A stretch of DNA of 64,000 nucleotides from Ga0077530 sp046293075 (GTDB taxonomy: Bacteria; Pseudomonadota; Alphaproteobacteria; Rhizobiales; Hyphomicrobiaceae), in the NCBI GenBank assembly GCA_046293075.1, contig JBKBPL010000007.1:1-64000 (forward strand). Direction: 5' to 3'. Positions 43,006-51,465 of this stretch are shown here, piece by piece (within the stretch, counting starts at the first letter, position 1; each line of letters opens with the position of its first letter). A model generated the notes under the pieces. The model was not told where the DNA came from, did no database searches, and saw nothing but the letters and a program-made list of their open reading frames with translations. The translations under genes and the position numbers were made by a program.

Positions 43006-43173
43006 GCGGCAGCACAAGAGCTCTTCAAGAGTACGTCAATGTGGTCGCGTAGTATCTGGTCGCGGCGTACCAAACAGCCGATAATCGCTCCGCCTCCCGC
43101 CGTGACGCGCGGCAAGCCCGGCCGTCCGGTGCGCGCGTGCGCGGCGTGTTGGCCAAAGCCTGGGAGCACGCTG

Positions 43174-43644
43174 ATGCGCGATGAGCTGAACGCCGCCATG
43201 AAAGCTGCCATGCGGGCGCAGGACAAGGCCCGCCTTGGCACGATCCGCTTGATTCTGGCCGCGATCAAGGACCGCGACCTGGCAATCATGAAGAAGACGG
43301 GAGATGCTGGCGCCGAAGTCTCTCGCATCAGCGACGCTGAGATTGCGGAGCTGCTGGCCACCATGATCAAGCAGCGCCGCGAGAGCATTCGCCTCTACGA
43401 AGAAGCAGGCCGTCTCGATCTCGCTGAGCAGGAGGCGAACGAAATCGCGGTCATCTCCGAGTTCTTGCCGCGTCAGCTCGACGACGATGAGGCGAAGGCA
43501 GCCATCGATGGCGCGATCACCGAGACCGGGGCGACGAGCGTCAAAGACATGGGGCGCGTGATGGCCCTCTTGCGCGAGCGCTATCGCGGCCAGATGGACT
43601 TCGCCAAGGCCAGCGCACTCGTCAAGGAACGGCTCTCACTCTGA
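43174..43644 (+). CDS. GatB/YqeY domain-containing protein
   Basis: A 156-residue YqeY protein, the tRNA-binding helical domain found at the end of GatB, here standing alone. It shows MRDELNAAMKAAMRAQDKAR, IRLILAAIKDRD, IKQRRESIRLYEEAGRLDLA and the terminal GRVMALLRERYRGQMDFAKA. Its role is undefined; in many alphaproteobacteria the gene neighbours dnaG/rpoD or carA. None of these is present here. ATG at 43174 gives the family start. Confidence 0.92.
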   Translation: MRDELNAAMKAAMRAQDKARLGTIRLILAAIKDRDLAIMKKTGDAGAEVSRISDAEIAELLATMIKQRRESIRLYEEAGRLDLAEQEANEIAVISEFLPRQLDDDEAKAAIDGAITETGATSVKDMGRVMALLRERYRGQMDFAKASALVKERLSL

Positions 43645-43664
43645 TTGCGCGGCGCGCGTCGCAC

Positions 43665-44156
43665 TCAGTTGTACGCGATGTAGCGGCCGAGGCCGACGAC
43701 GCTGATCCATGTCAGCATGGAAAGGCCGCCGGCGAAGCGGACGCGCCCCGGCATCGGGGCCTGCGGTCCGAGGGCATCGAGGATCCGCACGGCCGCGTTG
43801 CCGACGAAGAGCGCGTGCGCAACGCCGAATGCGACCAGCGCCATCTTGATCTGGAAGATGCCGTTGAGCGCGATGTGGCTCGCCTCGGCCGTGAAGAGCA
43901 CCGAGCCGGAAACGAGCACGGCAAGGAGGGCGAGGACGGCGGCCCGCCGCGCGCCGCGCACGACGCGCGCCGGGTCGGATCCGGTAAGCGCCCCCATGAG
44001 CCGCACGTCCATCACTGCGATGGCGCCGGCGAACAGGACCATGGCCACGACATGGGCGACGTTCGCCGCCGGATAGATCCAGATCGACTGGCGGATGAGC
44101 GCCCCGATCTGCGAGGTCTCAAGCGCGATGAGAAAGCCCGGTGCGGAGGCGTTCAT
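43665..44156 (-). CDS. Four-TM membrane protein (DUF6644-like)
   Basis: A 163-residue membrane protein with about four helices: roughly 33-52 (AHVVAMVLFAGAIAVMD), 72-90 (AVLALLAVLVSGSVLF), 102-120 and 143-160. It has the DUF6644 look, with conserved N-terminal SIWIYPAANVAHVVAM containing His and the MDVRLMG segment. Function unknown; His positions within membrane segments could bind haem or metal, which is a guess. Its ATG overlaps the stop of the DUF6152 gene by one base (TGATG), so the two are translationally coupled. Confidence 0.8.
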   Translation of the reverse strand: MNASAPGFLIALETSQIGALIRQSIWIYPAANVAHVVAMVLFAGAIAVMDVRLMGALTGSDPARVVRGARRAAVLALLAVLVSGSVLFTAEASHIALNGIFQIKMALVAFGVAHALFVGNAAVRILDALGPQAPMPGRVRFAGGLSMLTWISVVGLGRYIAYN

Positions 44157-44506
44157 CAGCGCATCTCGATCGTCTTGCCGCCCAATGTGATCCGCTCGGC
44201 GCGCATCTCGTCCGGGTTGACGGTCGAGGCATAGCCGTACGCCGAAACCTCGGCGCCGACGGCGATAAGTTCAGGCAGCGCACCACGGTTGCGCATCCGC
44301 GAGGTCGGCGCGAGCGTGACCGTCCAGACTTTGTCCGCGCCCTGGACGGTGATCGTTGCGTGAGGGTTCTCGTATTGGGACGTGAGGATCTTTCCGGCAA
44401 CGGTGATCGGGTTCTTCGCATCGTAGCTGCCCCAGCCGTGATGGGCGTGGAGCAGCGCCGGCCATGCGCCAATCAGGCATGCCGCGAGTGCCATGCGCTT
44501 GAGCAT
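44156..44506 (-). CDS. Exported DUF6152-like protein
   Basis: A 116-residue protein with a signal peptide (LAACLIGAWPALLHAHHG) and a small beta-barrel-like mature domain. The mature N-terminus HHGWGSYDAKNPITVAGK, and ENPHATITVQG, match the DUF6152 family of periplasmic proteins, which often lie next to DUF6644 membrane proteins as here. The two His at the mature end could bind metal such as copper. The overlap with the membrane protein gene suggests a shared envelope function. Confidence 0.82.
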   Translation of the reverse strand: MLKRMALAACLIGAWPALLHAHHGWGSYDAKNPITVAGKILTSQYENPHATITVQGADKVWTVTLAPTSRMRNRGALPELIAVGAEVSAYGYASTVNPDEMRAERITLGGKTIEMR

Positions 44507-44584
44507 CTGCGCCTCCTTTGAGCCGTCTCTCGTTGCTGCATTCTACACACGATCAGCAAGGGGACGAGCGCCGGCGCCATCTGC

Positions 44585-45937
44585 TCACGAAAGCGTGCGC
44601 GCGGCGTGCTTGTAGCCCATGCGCCGCTCCGGTGGCACGGGATGACGTCCGGCAACGCGGGCAAGGATCAACGCCACGTCGTCATTCGAGCCGGCGGCCA
44701 CGGCACAGTCGAGGAAGAGCTGCTCCAGCACGTCCTGCTGCGCGTGGCTGCCGCCAAGACGGTACATGCCGCCGATGGCAGGACGCATGACGCGGACGGC
44801 GGCAGCGGGCTCGCCCTTCGCGCGCAGCAGCACGGCCTCGCTGATCGGGAGCGCGTAGTCCGCGACGAGGCGCGCATTGCCTGTCGGCGTGGCGGCGGCG
44901 TAGGCGCGCATGGCTTCCAGCATTCTGCCGCCTGCTTCGAAGCGGTGCGTTGCCGCCAGCGCCATCATCCAGTGCGGTAACGTGAAGGCCGAAAGGCAAT
45001 CGCCGATGCGCATTTCGGCCTTGTCAGCAATCTCGATCCAACGGTTCCCCACATCGACACCCTGCCGCTCAAGGCGGAAGAGCATCGAGGCCGCATTCTG
45101 GATGTCGATATAGAGGTCAGGCTGCGCTTCGGTGATCGGCGAGGCAAGGTTGCGGAAGTTGCGGTCGTAGAGCTCGAGCACGGTGTCGAACTCGCCTCGC
45201 TCGAAGTGATAGAGCCCACGGTGCCACCACAGATGATGCTTCAGGTTGTTGCCACCGTCCCAGTGAGGCTCGAGAGCGGCGAGCCAGTCGATCCCCTCCA
45301 CACAGCGGCCCTGCATCTCAAGAATGTGGGCAACGGCATGGGCGGCCCACAGGTCGCCTTTGTCGACGTCGATGGCGTCGCGTCCTGAGGCCTCGGCGAG
45401 CGTGTAGTTGCCCAGCTCCTCATGGGCGAAACAGCGGCAGGCGAGGAGCGTTCCCCAGCCGGCGAGATCCCGGCCCCAGCGGGGCAGGGCTTTCTCCACT
45501 TCCCGCGCCATCGCGCCCGGACGGCCAAGCCAGAAGGCATTGAAATGGTGCAGGCGCAAGGCCAGGACGTCGCGTGGATGTTCGTCGAGGATCTGCTCCC
45601 AGATGGCCAGGGTGCGGTCGAGATCGCCGTCAATCCAGGATCGAAGCGCGGCGGCGTGCGCTTGCTCGCGTCCGTTCGCACGCCCGATGAGGCCGCTGGC
45701 CGTGTCCAGCGCGGCAGCGGCTGCCGGCACGTTGGCCTGCTTGAAGGAGAGCATCATCAGATAGCCCTTCAGCAGGTGGGCAAGGGCGAAGTCGGGATCG
45801 GCGGCGAGGGTCGTCTGGAGATTGGCGCTGATGTCGGCTCGATAGCGGAGATAGCTCAGTACGGTTGTGTTGAAGGCCTCTGCCGCCGCGGCGCTAGCGG
45901 TCGTAAGGGGCAGGCCGTGCAGGTCAGTGTGGGGCAT
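44585..45937 (-). CDS. TPR protein, TTC38-like
   Basis: A 450-residue soluble, all-helical protein similar to the TTC38 family, with tetratricopeptide-like repeats from about 60 to 420. Visible landmarks are DPDFALAHLLKGYLMML, NAFWLGRPGAMAREVE, WAAHAVAHILEMQGR and HLWWHRGLYHFERGEFD, the last two being the family's most conserved parts. No signal peptide. Its function is unknown; bacterial members are cytoplasmic and sometimes sit near catabolic genes. AGGAGG precedes the ATG at 45937. Confidence 0.88.
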   Translation of the reverse strand: MPHTDLHGLPLTTASAAAAEAFNTTVLSYLRYRADISANLQTTLAADPDFALAHLLKGYLMMLSFKQANVPAAAAALDTASGLIGRANGREQAHAAALRSWIDGDLDRTLAIWEQILDEHPRDVLALRLHHFNAFWLGRPGAMAREVEKALPRWGRDLAGWGTLLACRCFAHEELGNYTLAEASGRDAIDVDKGDLWAAHAVAHILEMQGRCVEGIDWLAALEPHWDGGNNLKHHLWWHRGLYHFERGEFDTVLELYDRNFRNLASPITEAQPDLYIDIQNAASMLFRLERQGVDVGNRWIEIADKAEMRIGDCLSAFTLPHWMMALAATHRFEAGGRMLEAMRAYAAATPTGNARLVADYALPISEAVLLRAKGEPAAAVRVMRPAIGGMYRLGGSHAQQDVLEQLFLDCAVAAGSNDDVALILARVAGRHPVPPERRMGYKHAARTLS

Positions 45938-46283
45938 GAGACCTCCTGGCATGGGCGCGGGGAAATGATGACGCACAGAGTAGAGCGACCGAGCGATGGG
46001 GCCAACAGTGTCGGGGGCAGCCGACGGGGCATCAGGGGTGACCGTCCGGGCTGTTGCTCCCAACGCCCGCGCCTTGGTGATGCTGGCAGCCCGGGTGAGC
46101 GGCGGCTATTCGGCCCGCAGAGCAATGAAGTCGAAGCAGAGTAATTTACGGATTGTTCACCGCGATAATGTCCTTTGAATAAATAGGAAAATTGCGGAGA
46201 ATTGTTTGCGATCCAATTAAGGGAAAATCAATGACGCACGCCTAATGGTCATCGTACGGGCGGTTCCTGTATGAGGTTGCGTC
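45938..46283. other. Divergent intergenic region, 346 bp, with AT-rich half
   Basis: The TTC38-like gene (minus) and the TadG-like gene (plus) diverge from here. Bases 46135-46260 are clearly more AT-rich than the rest of the window and hold a near CtrA box at 46217-46231 (TTAA, seven bases, TCAA). I see no coding frame with a ribosome site. Confidence 0.6.
46217..46231 (+). promoter_or_regulatory. Near-consensus CtrA-type box, TTAA-N7-TCAA
   Basis: One mismatch from TTAA-N7-TTAA, located 52 bases before the TadG-like start codon, the same distance as the exact box at 35818 from its gene. Pilus genes are known CtrA targets in Caulobacter. The AT-rich context raises the chance of a random match. 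Confidence 0.3.
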
Positions 46284-47699
46284 ATGTTCGCGTTCCTGAA
46301 TTGGCGAGCTGATCGGTTGCGGCGAGTGACGGCGCGCGTGCGCGGGTTGTCTCGTGATAACCGCGGTTCCGTCGTCATCATGTTCGGGCTCACAGTCTTC
46401 ATTGTATTTTCGATCGTCGGCAGCGCCGTGGATTATGGGCGCGCGATGCTGGCACGGGCACGGCTGCAGGCTGCTGTCGACAGCTCGGTGCTGGCGGCAG
46501 CCCGCGTGTGGCAGCTCGAGAACGACTTGCAGCTGGCCGAGCAGAAGGCGCTCGCGCACTTCGATTCCAACAAGCCGAGCGATCCTTCACGGGTGGTCGA
46601 GTTCACGCCAGACATGGTGGCGTCGACGTTTACGATGGTCGGTGAGACCACGGTGAAGACACCGTTCCTGAGCTTCGTCAACCATCCGTACATCACGGTG
46701 TCGACCCGCGGCCAGGCCCTCATCGCGGGCGGCGGTAATGCGGGCACCAACCTCGAGGTCTCGCTGATGCTCGACGTTACGGGCTCGATGGCCGGCCAGC
46801 GCATCGTCGATCTGAAGGCTGCCGCGAAGGACCTCATCGATATCGTCATCTGGGCGGATCAGAGCGAGTACACCTCGCGCATTGCGCTCGCGCCGTTCTC
46901 GTCGGCGGTCAACGCCGGTGCGCTGGGCCCCCAGGTCGCGTATAATCCCGCCTCAAGCCTCACATTCAAGCAGCGCAACGGCAGCAACTCGACGCGCTAC
47001 CGCACGGATACGTACTGCGTGTCGGAGCGGACGGGTGCGGCGGCGTTCACTGACGCGGCGCCGACCGGCAACAACCGGATCCCGCGCGCCTATCTGACGA
47101 AGAGCAACTCCGCGTGCGTCCCCGCGGCACCCATCGTGCCGATGACGAGCAACAAGGACGCGCTGAAGTCGGTGATCGATGGCTTCGTCGCCAGCGGAAA
47201 TACGGCCGGTCATCTCGGGACGGCATGGGCTTGGTATCTTCTGTCCCCGAACTGGGCCAGCGTCCTGCCCGAAGGCAGCAAGCCGCAACCATACTCTATG
47301 GTTGCGCAGGTCGGCGAAAAGGGCCAGCCGCTGCTCAGGAAGGTCGCCGTGCTCATGACGGACGGCGAGTACAACTACCAGTACTGCAACAGCTCCAGTC
47401 CCACGACGGCGGGTGCGTCCATCCCGGACTATGACACGGGCAACAGAGGCGCCAACTGCAAGTCGCCCAATGGGACCTCGGAAACCCAGGCCCTCCAGCT
47501 CTGTACTGCGATGAAGGCCACCGGCATCTCAGTATACACTGTCGGGTTCGGGCTCGGCGGGGTGCAGTCGGCCATCAACCTGCTACGGCAGTGTGCCAGC
47601 GAGCCCCACATGTTCTATGACACGAATACCGGTGAGGAACTGCGCAACGCCTTCCGCCACATCGCCACGTCGATCGCAGCGCCGATCCTCTCGCGCTGA
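46284..47699 (+). CDS. TadG-like pilus-assembly protein with VWA domain
   Basis: A 471-residue protein with a TadE/TadG N-terminus: cytoplasmic basic stretch, then a single helix at about 29-50 (GSVVIMFGLTVFIVFSIVG) and the typical DYGRAMLARARLQAAVDSSV. A von Willebrand A domain follows from about 157, with a MIDAS-type DVTGSM (Thr in place of Ser) and LMTDGEYNYQYC later. Cysteines in the inserted regions suggest an extracytoplasmic fold. TadG-like proteins belong to the Flp/Tad pilus system, but no other tad genes are nearby. A strong terminator follows. Confidence 0.88.
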   Translation: MFAFLNWRADRLRRVTARVRGLSRDNRGSVVIMFGLTVFIVFSIVGSAVDYGRAMLARARLQAAVDSSVLAAARVWQLENDLQLAEQKALAHFDSNKPSDPSRVVEFTPDMVASTFTMVGETTVKTPFLSFVNHPYITVSTRGQALIAGGGNAGTNLEVSLMLDVTGSMAGQRIVDLKAAAKDLIDIVIWADQSEYTSRIALAPFSSAVNAGALGPQVAYNPASSLTFKQRNGSNSTRYRTDTYCVSERTGAAAFTDAAPTGNNRIPRAYLTKSNSACVPAAPIVPMTSNKDALKSVIDGFVASGNTAGHLGTAWAWYLLSPNWASVLPEGSKPQPYSMVAQVGEKGQPLLRKVAVLMTDGEYNYQYCNSSSPTTAGASIPDYDTGNRGANCKSPNGTSETQALQLCTAMKATGISVYTVGFGLGGVQSAINLLRQCASEPHMFYDTNTGEELRNAFRHIATSIAAPILSR

Positions 47700-47723
47700 C
47701 GCGCGTCGTCCCAAAAGGAGACA

Positions 47724-47755
47724 CAGGGCGCCCCTGGGGGCGCCCTGTTCATTTT
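47724..47755 (+). terminator. Intrinsic terminator after the TadG-like gene
   Basis: CAGGGCGCCCC pairs perfectly with GGGGCGCCCTG over a two-base loop, followed by TTCATTTT. The 11-bp stem sits 24 bases after the TadG-like stop and before a convergent thioredoxin gene. Confidence 0.8.
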
Positions 47756-47767
47756 GGGGGGACAGCG

Positions 47768-48163
47768 TCAGGGGCTTTCTCCGAGCATGGCGCCCACCGC
47801 ACGCATGAAGATCTCGGGGCCGGTATAGCCGACGAGCCGGTCGATCTCCGCACCATCGCGCATGAGAATGACGGTCGGAATGATCTCAACCGGCGACGCC
47901 AGGCCCATGGCATCGATGTCTGTATGGGCGACGTCGACGAAGCGCAGCGGCGCCAGGCGCGCGCGGGCCGTTGCACGATAAAGGGGGGCGATCTCATCGC
48001 GGAAGAGCTGGCACATGGGGCAGCCACGCGCCTCGATCACCACCAGCTCGACGGCCGGCGGCGGCGCGAGTGTGAGCTCAGCGGCGCCCTGGGCCCTGTT
48101 CGGCGCACCTGGGAGGGTTAACAGAGCTGCAGCCAGAAGCAGACGGGCAGAAGTGTGGCGCAC
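47768..48163 (-). CDS. Periplasmic thioredoxin-like protein (SoxS-like)
   Basis: About 131 residues with a signal peptide (SARLLLAAALLTLPGAP) and a thioredoxin fold. The redox motif is CPMC in VVIEARGCPMCQLFRDE, the cis-Pro loop is EIIPTVILMRDG and the C-terminal helix is GPEIFMRAVGAML. The CPxC motif and size resemble SoxS and other periplasmic thioredoxins. The GTG at 48163 starts cleanly at the signal peptide but has only a weak ribosome site; the frame is open to an ATG at 48265. Partner proteins are unknown; the neighbouring TadG-like protein has several Cys. Confidence 0.82.
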   Translation of the reverse strand: MRHTSARLLLAAALLTLPGAPNRAQGAAELTLAPPPAVELVVIEARGCPMCQLFRDEIAPLYRATARARLAPLRFVDVAHTDIDAMGLASPVEIIPTVILMRDGAEIDRLVGYTGPEIFMRAVGAMLGESP

Positions 48164-48335
48164 GGCGGAGCACCCCGAACGAAGAACGACATCGGCTGGG
48201 GGAGAAATGCACGAACAGGGCCAGAGGCCGGGCGCTGTCGGGTCGGTCAGAGGCCTGGGGGCCATTTTGACGTCTTGGAGCCAGCCCGCCGCGGGGGTAG
48301 AGAGAGAATGCCGGACGCAAATTGAGGGAACGGCA

Positions 48336-48614
48336 ATGAGCCTGACGCTTGGGCTGGCGCTCTACTTCATTATTTGGTGGACCGTGCTGTTCGCGGTGCT
48401 GCCTTTCGGCGTGCACACGCAGGGCGAGGCCGGAGAGATCGTTCCTGGCACGCCCGCCAGCGCGCCGGTCGCGCCTCGCCTGCTCCGGACGTTTGCCATT
48501 ACGACGGTGCTTGCGGGGGCCGTATTTGCGGTGGTCTACGTGGCTCTGGCGGGCGGGATCATCGATATCGGCGCCTATTTCCCGAACCCCATGGGCCCAC
48601 CGGGCGTGCGCTGA
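48336..48614 (+). CDS. DUF1467 family small membrane protein
   Basis: A 92-residue protein with two membrane helices, at about 6-25 and 58-78. The family signature lies between them: IIWWTVLFAVLPFGVHTQGE followed by GEIVPGTPASAP. DUF1467 is an alphaproteobacterial family often placed next to proS and lolC. Here it is far from lolC, which is at the left edge of the window, and proS is not seen. GAGGGAA precedes the ATG at 48336. Function unknown. Confidence 0.9.
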   Translation: MSLTLGLALYFIIWWTVLFAVLPFGVHTQGEAGEIVPGTPASAPVAPRLLRTFAITTVLAGAVFAVVYVALAGGIIDIGAYFPNPMGPPGVR

Positions 48615-48636
48615 GCCCACGCCCGTGGGCGGGCAC

Positions 48637-48846
48637 AAAAAAAGCAAGGCGGGAAGGCCCTGCTTTCCTGAAGTCCGGAAACTAAGCGGATTGACGGTCC
48701 GCTCTATTGCTCGCCATTCCCACTCGCGACCGCTGGGGTCGCACACTCGGCACACCCGATCCTCTCGCTTGGGACCGTTGGTACGCCGCCTGCTCCCTAG
48801 ACTTGGGCGATGCGAAGACCCCGACTTGGTCCCACGGCCCTTTTTT
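48637..48846 (+). ncRNA. Structured intergenic stretch, candidate small RNA (strand unsure)
   Basis: Within the 422-bp gap 48615-49036 a series of dyads occurs: AAAGCAAGGC/GCCCTGCTTT (48641-48666, one mismatch), AGCGGA/TCCGCT (48685-48703) and GCGACC/GGTCGC (48726-48742). GGG-A-CCGT (48771-48778) pairs with ACGGCCC (48834-48840) just before six T (48841-48846). On the minus strand seven T (48637-48643) follow the first hairpin, so either strand could end in a terminator. No coding frame fits. It does not match tmRNA, RNase P or tRNA features that I know. The remaining gap, 48847-49036, holds only the leader of the SDR gene. Confidence 0.3.
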
Positions 48847-49036
48847 CGTACGCGGTGTGACACTAACTCATCTGCGACGTCTTGTCAGCCCTTGAATGCG
48901 CTCCCTGGGAGTTCTTCCAACGCCATGTTTTCGTCCGCTTTTTGCGCCGCAGCATCAATATATGCGATAGCTTGAGCATGGGCCGAACCTGGGCCGTCGA
49001 TGGCGCCAGCCGCGAGCGAGCGCGCGAGGGGAACTG

Positions 49037-49795
49037 ATGCCGACCAACAGCACCGCCGATCGCAAGACTCTGATCCTCACCGGGGCCTCGCGGGGCATCG
49101 GCCATGCGACCGTGAAGCGGTTTGCATCAGCCGGCTGGCGGGTCATCACCTGCTCACGCCACCCCTTCCCGGAGAACTGCCCCTGGGAGATGGGGCCCGA
49201 GGACCATATCCAGGTTGATCTCGGCGATGCCGAGGACACCGCACGGGCGATCGCGGAGATGCGCCGTCGCCTCGCGGACCAGCGCGGCCGCCTCAACGCG
49301 CTTGTCAACAATGCCGGGATCAGTCCGAAGGGGGCCGGCGGCGCGCGCCTCGGCACGCTCGAGACGCCGCTCGACGACTGGCAGCGCGTCTTTCAGGTGA
49401 ACTTCTTTGCGCCGGTGCTGCTCGCGCGCGGGCTGCTCGCTGAGTTGGAGCGTGCGCAAGGTGCGGTCGTCAACGTGACATCGATTGCGGGGAGCCGCGT
49501 GCATCCTTTTGCAGGAGCAGCATATGCGACGTCCAAAGCCGCGCTTGCAGGATTGACGCGCGAGATGGCGGCCGACTTCGGTCCGCGCGGCGTGCGTGTC
49601 AACGCGATCTCACCAGGCGAGATCGATACGTCGATCCTGTCACCGGGCACCGAGCGCATCGTCAACGAGCAGATCCCGATGCGCCGCCTCGGCGAGCCGG
49701 AGGAAGTCGCCAAGGCGATCTATTTCCTCTGCACTGAGCAGTCGAGCTACGTGAACGGTGCCGAGCTGCACATCAACGGCGGGCAGCACGTATGA
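49037..49795 (+). CDS. SDR-family oxidoreductase
   Basis: A 252-residue classical short-chain dehydrogenase/reductase. The NAD(P) motif is LTGASRGIGHATV at about 14-26 and NNAGI lies near 92. The catalytic Ser is in VTSIAGS, and Tyr and Lys in YATSKAALAGLTRE at about 163. The C-terminus FLCTEQSSYVNGAELHINGG is the usual substrate-loop and dimer end. Substrate unknown; the 3-ketoacyl or sugar/steroid alcohol branch is likely. GAGGGGA precedes the ATG. It converges on the aldehyde dehydrogenase operon. Confidence 0.93.
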   Translation: MPTNSTADRKTLILTGASRGIGHATVKRFASAGWRVITCSRHPFPENCPWEMGPEDHIQVDLGDAEDTARAIAEMRRRLADQRGRLNALVNNAGISPKGAGGARLGTLETPLDDWQRVFQVNFFAPVLLARGLLAELERAQGAVVNVTSIAGSRVHPFAGAAYATSKAALAGLTREMAADFGPRGVRVNAISPGEIDTSILSPGTERIVNEQIPMRRLGEPEEVAKAIYFLCTEQSSYVNGAELHINGGQHV

Positions 49796-49805
49796 TGTGA
49801 CGCTT

Positions 49806-49837
49806 CTTTCCTCTCCCCGCGCGCGGGGAGAGGAAAG
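49806..49837. repeat. Perfect 32-bp palindrome (rhizobial-type intergenic palindrome)
   Basis: The 16 bases CTTTCCTCTCCCCGCG are followed at once by their exact reverse complement. The sequence resembles the CCTCTCCCC...GGGGAGAGG dispersed intergenic palindromes common in Rhizobiales. It lies 10 bases after the SDR stop, between convergent genes, and can act as a rho-independent-like stem on both strands though no T run follows. Confidence 0.85.
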
Positions 49838-49943
49838 ACAGCACGTGTCGGCGACGATCTCGCCCGGTTCGTTTGGCGGCCGCGGGCATAGCACGGCGGA
49901 TGACGGCGATCGCACCTCTTCCCGGCCGCCCGTGGCACGAATG

Positions 49944-51434
49944 CTAAGGCGTCATCAGGTTCACGGTCACATTCTTCTTGACCGTAAAGCTGTCGAGCAT
50001 GCCTTCGAGCGAGAACTCGCGGCCGATGCCGCTCTGCTTGACGCCGCCGTAGGAGTGGCCGGGCGATTGGCCGAGGCCCTGGTTGATCTGGACCCAGCCC
50101 GCTTCGATCGCGTGGGCGGTCCTGAGCGCCCGGCCGATGTCCTTGGTCCACACATAGCCCGCAAGACCGTAGTGCGTCTGGTTGGCCATGCGGATGGCTT
50201 CCTGCTCGTCCGTCCATTTGATGGCGACGAGCACGGGACCGAAAATCTCCTCCTTCGCGAGGCGCCAGTCATTGGCGTCATGGGCAAAGAGTGTCGGGAT
50301 CGCGAAGAAGCCTTCCGACAGCGGGCCCTCCTTGGGCGGCAGGCCGCCGAACCGGAGCGTTGCGCCGGGCTGCTTGAGACCATCCTCAACATAGCCGCAG
50401 ACCTTGCGGAACTGCTTCTCGTTGATGATCGCACCCATGTCAGTCTCTTCGTCGAGCGGATTGCCGATCTTGAGTTTCGCAGTCTTGTCGGCGAGCTTCC
50501 TCAGAAAGTCGTCGAAGATTTCAGCGTGCAGGAAGAGGCGCGAGCCCGCCGTGCACGATTGGCTCTGGCGCGTGAAGCGCATGGCGGCGATGATGCCGTC
50601 GACGACCCAGTCCTCGTTGGCATCCGGATATACGATCGAGGGGCTCTTGCCGCCGAGCTCGAGCGAGACCGGCACGATCCGCTCCGACGCCGCTTTCATC
50701 ACAAGCTTGCCGACCTCGGTCGATCCGGTGAAGGAGAGCTTGCGCACGCCCGGGTGCGCGGAGAGCGCGGCACCGGCTTCCGGACCGAAGCCCGTGATGA
50801 CGTTCAGCACGCCCTTGGGCAGGAACTCCTGGCAGATGCGTGCGACCCAGAGGACGCCGAGCGGGGCGTCCTCGGCGGCCTTGAGGACGAGCGTGTTGCC
50901 GGCGCAAAGCGCGGGCGCGATCTTGAGCGAGCCGAGCAGGACGGGCGCGTTCCACGGGATGATGGCGCCTACGACGCCGATCGGCTCTCGGCGCGTATAG
51001 CTCAAGACGTGCTCGCCGAAAGGAATGGTCTCGCCCTTGAGCTCGCTGGCGAGGCCGCCGAAGTAGCGGAAGATCTCTGCCGTTCCCTTGGCTTCCGGAC
51101 GCGCCTGGGTCTTGATGGCATTGCCGGTTTCCTCGGCGACGATCCGGGCGAGTTCCTCGACGCGCGCCTCGATCACGTCGGCGATCCGCGTGAGAATGCG
51201 GCCGCGGTCGCGCGGCGGCACGCGGCTCCACGCGGGGAAGGCGGCGGTTGCGGCCTTGACGGCCATGTCGATGTCCTCGGTCGTGCCGCGGGGGACGCTG
51301 GCGATTGGCGTGCGGTTGGCAGGATTGATGACGGTGATCGCCTCGCGCGCCTTGCCGTCGGTCCACGCGCCGTCGATCAGCATGGTCTCATGACGAACGC
51401 TCGTGGCCGAGCTGGGCTTGCTGGTGACTGCCAT
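49944..51434 (-). CDS. Aldehyde dehydrogenase family protein
   Basis: A 496-residue NAD(P)-dependent aldehyde dehydrogenase. The nucleotide site contains PWNAPVLLGSLKIAPALCAG and FTGSTEVGK near 235. The general base Glu is in LELGGKSP at about 258 and the nucleophile Cys in QSQSCTAGSR near 292. The EEIFGPV motif and the C-terminal YGGVKQSGIGRE are intact. It is closest to betaine/vanillin-type ALDHs by motif, substrate unassigned. The ATG at 51434 is preceded by GGAGGAT. It is the last gene of the minus-strand run starting at gltB. Confidence 0.93.
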   Translation of the reverse strand: MAVTSKPSSATSVRHETMLIDGAWTDGKAREAITVINPANRTPIASVPRGTTEDIDMAVKAATAAFPAWSRVPPRDRGRILTRIADVIEARVEELARIVAEETGNAIKTQARPEAKGTAEIFRYFGGLASELKGETIPFGEHVLSYTRREPIGVVGAIIPWNAPVLLGSLKIAPALCAGNTLVLKAAEDAPLGVLWVARICQEFLPKGVLNVITGFGPEAGAALSAHPGVRKLSFTGSTEVGKLVMKAASERIVPVSLELGGKSPSIVYPDANEDWVVDGIIAAMRFTRQSQSCTAGSRLFLHAEIFDDFLRKLADKTAKLKIGNPLDEETDMGAIINEKQFRKVCGYVEDGLKQPGATLRFGGLPPKEGPLSEGFFAIPTLFAHDANDWRLAKEEIFGPVLVAIKWTDEQEAIRMANQTHYGLAGYVWTKDIGRALRTAHAIEAGWVQINQGLGQSPGHSYGGVKQSGIGREFSLEGMLDSFTVKKNVTVNLMTP

Positions 51435-51465
51435 GGCGGGATCCTCCGGAGGTATCGGGTTGCGT

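Noticed and set aside
48637..48846. tmRNA, RNase P RNA or tRNA gene
   Set aside because: The conserved cores and the T-loop pattern I would expect are absent on both strands.
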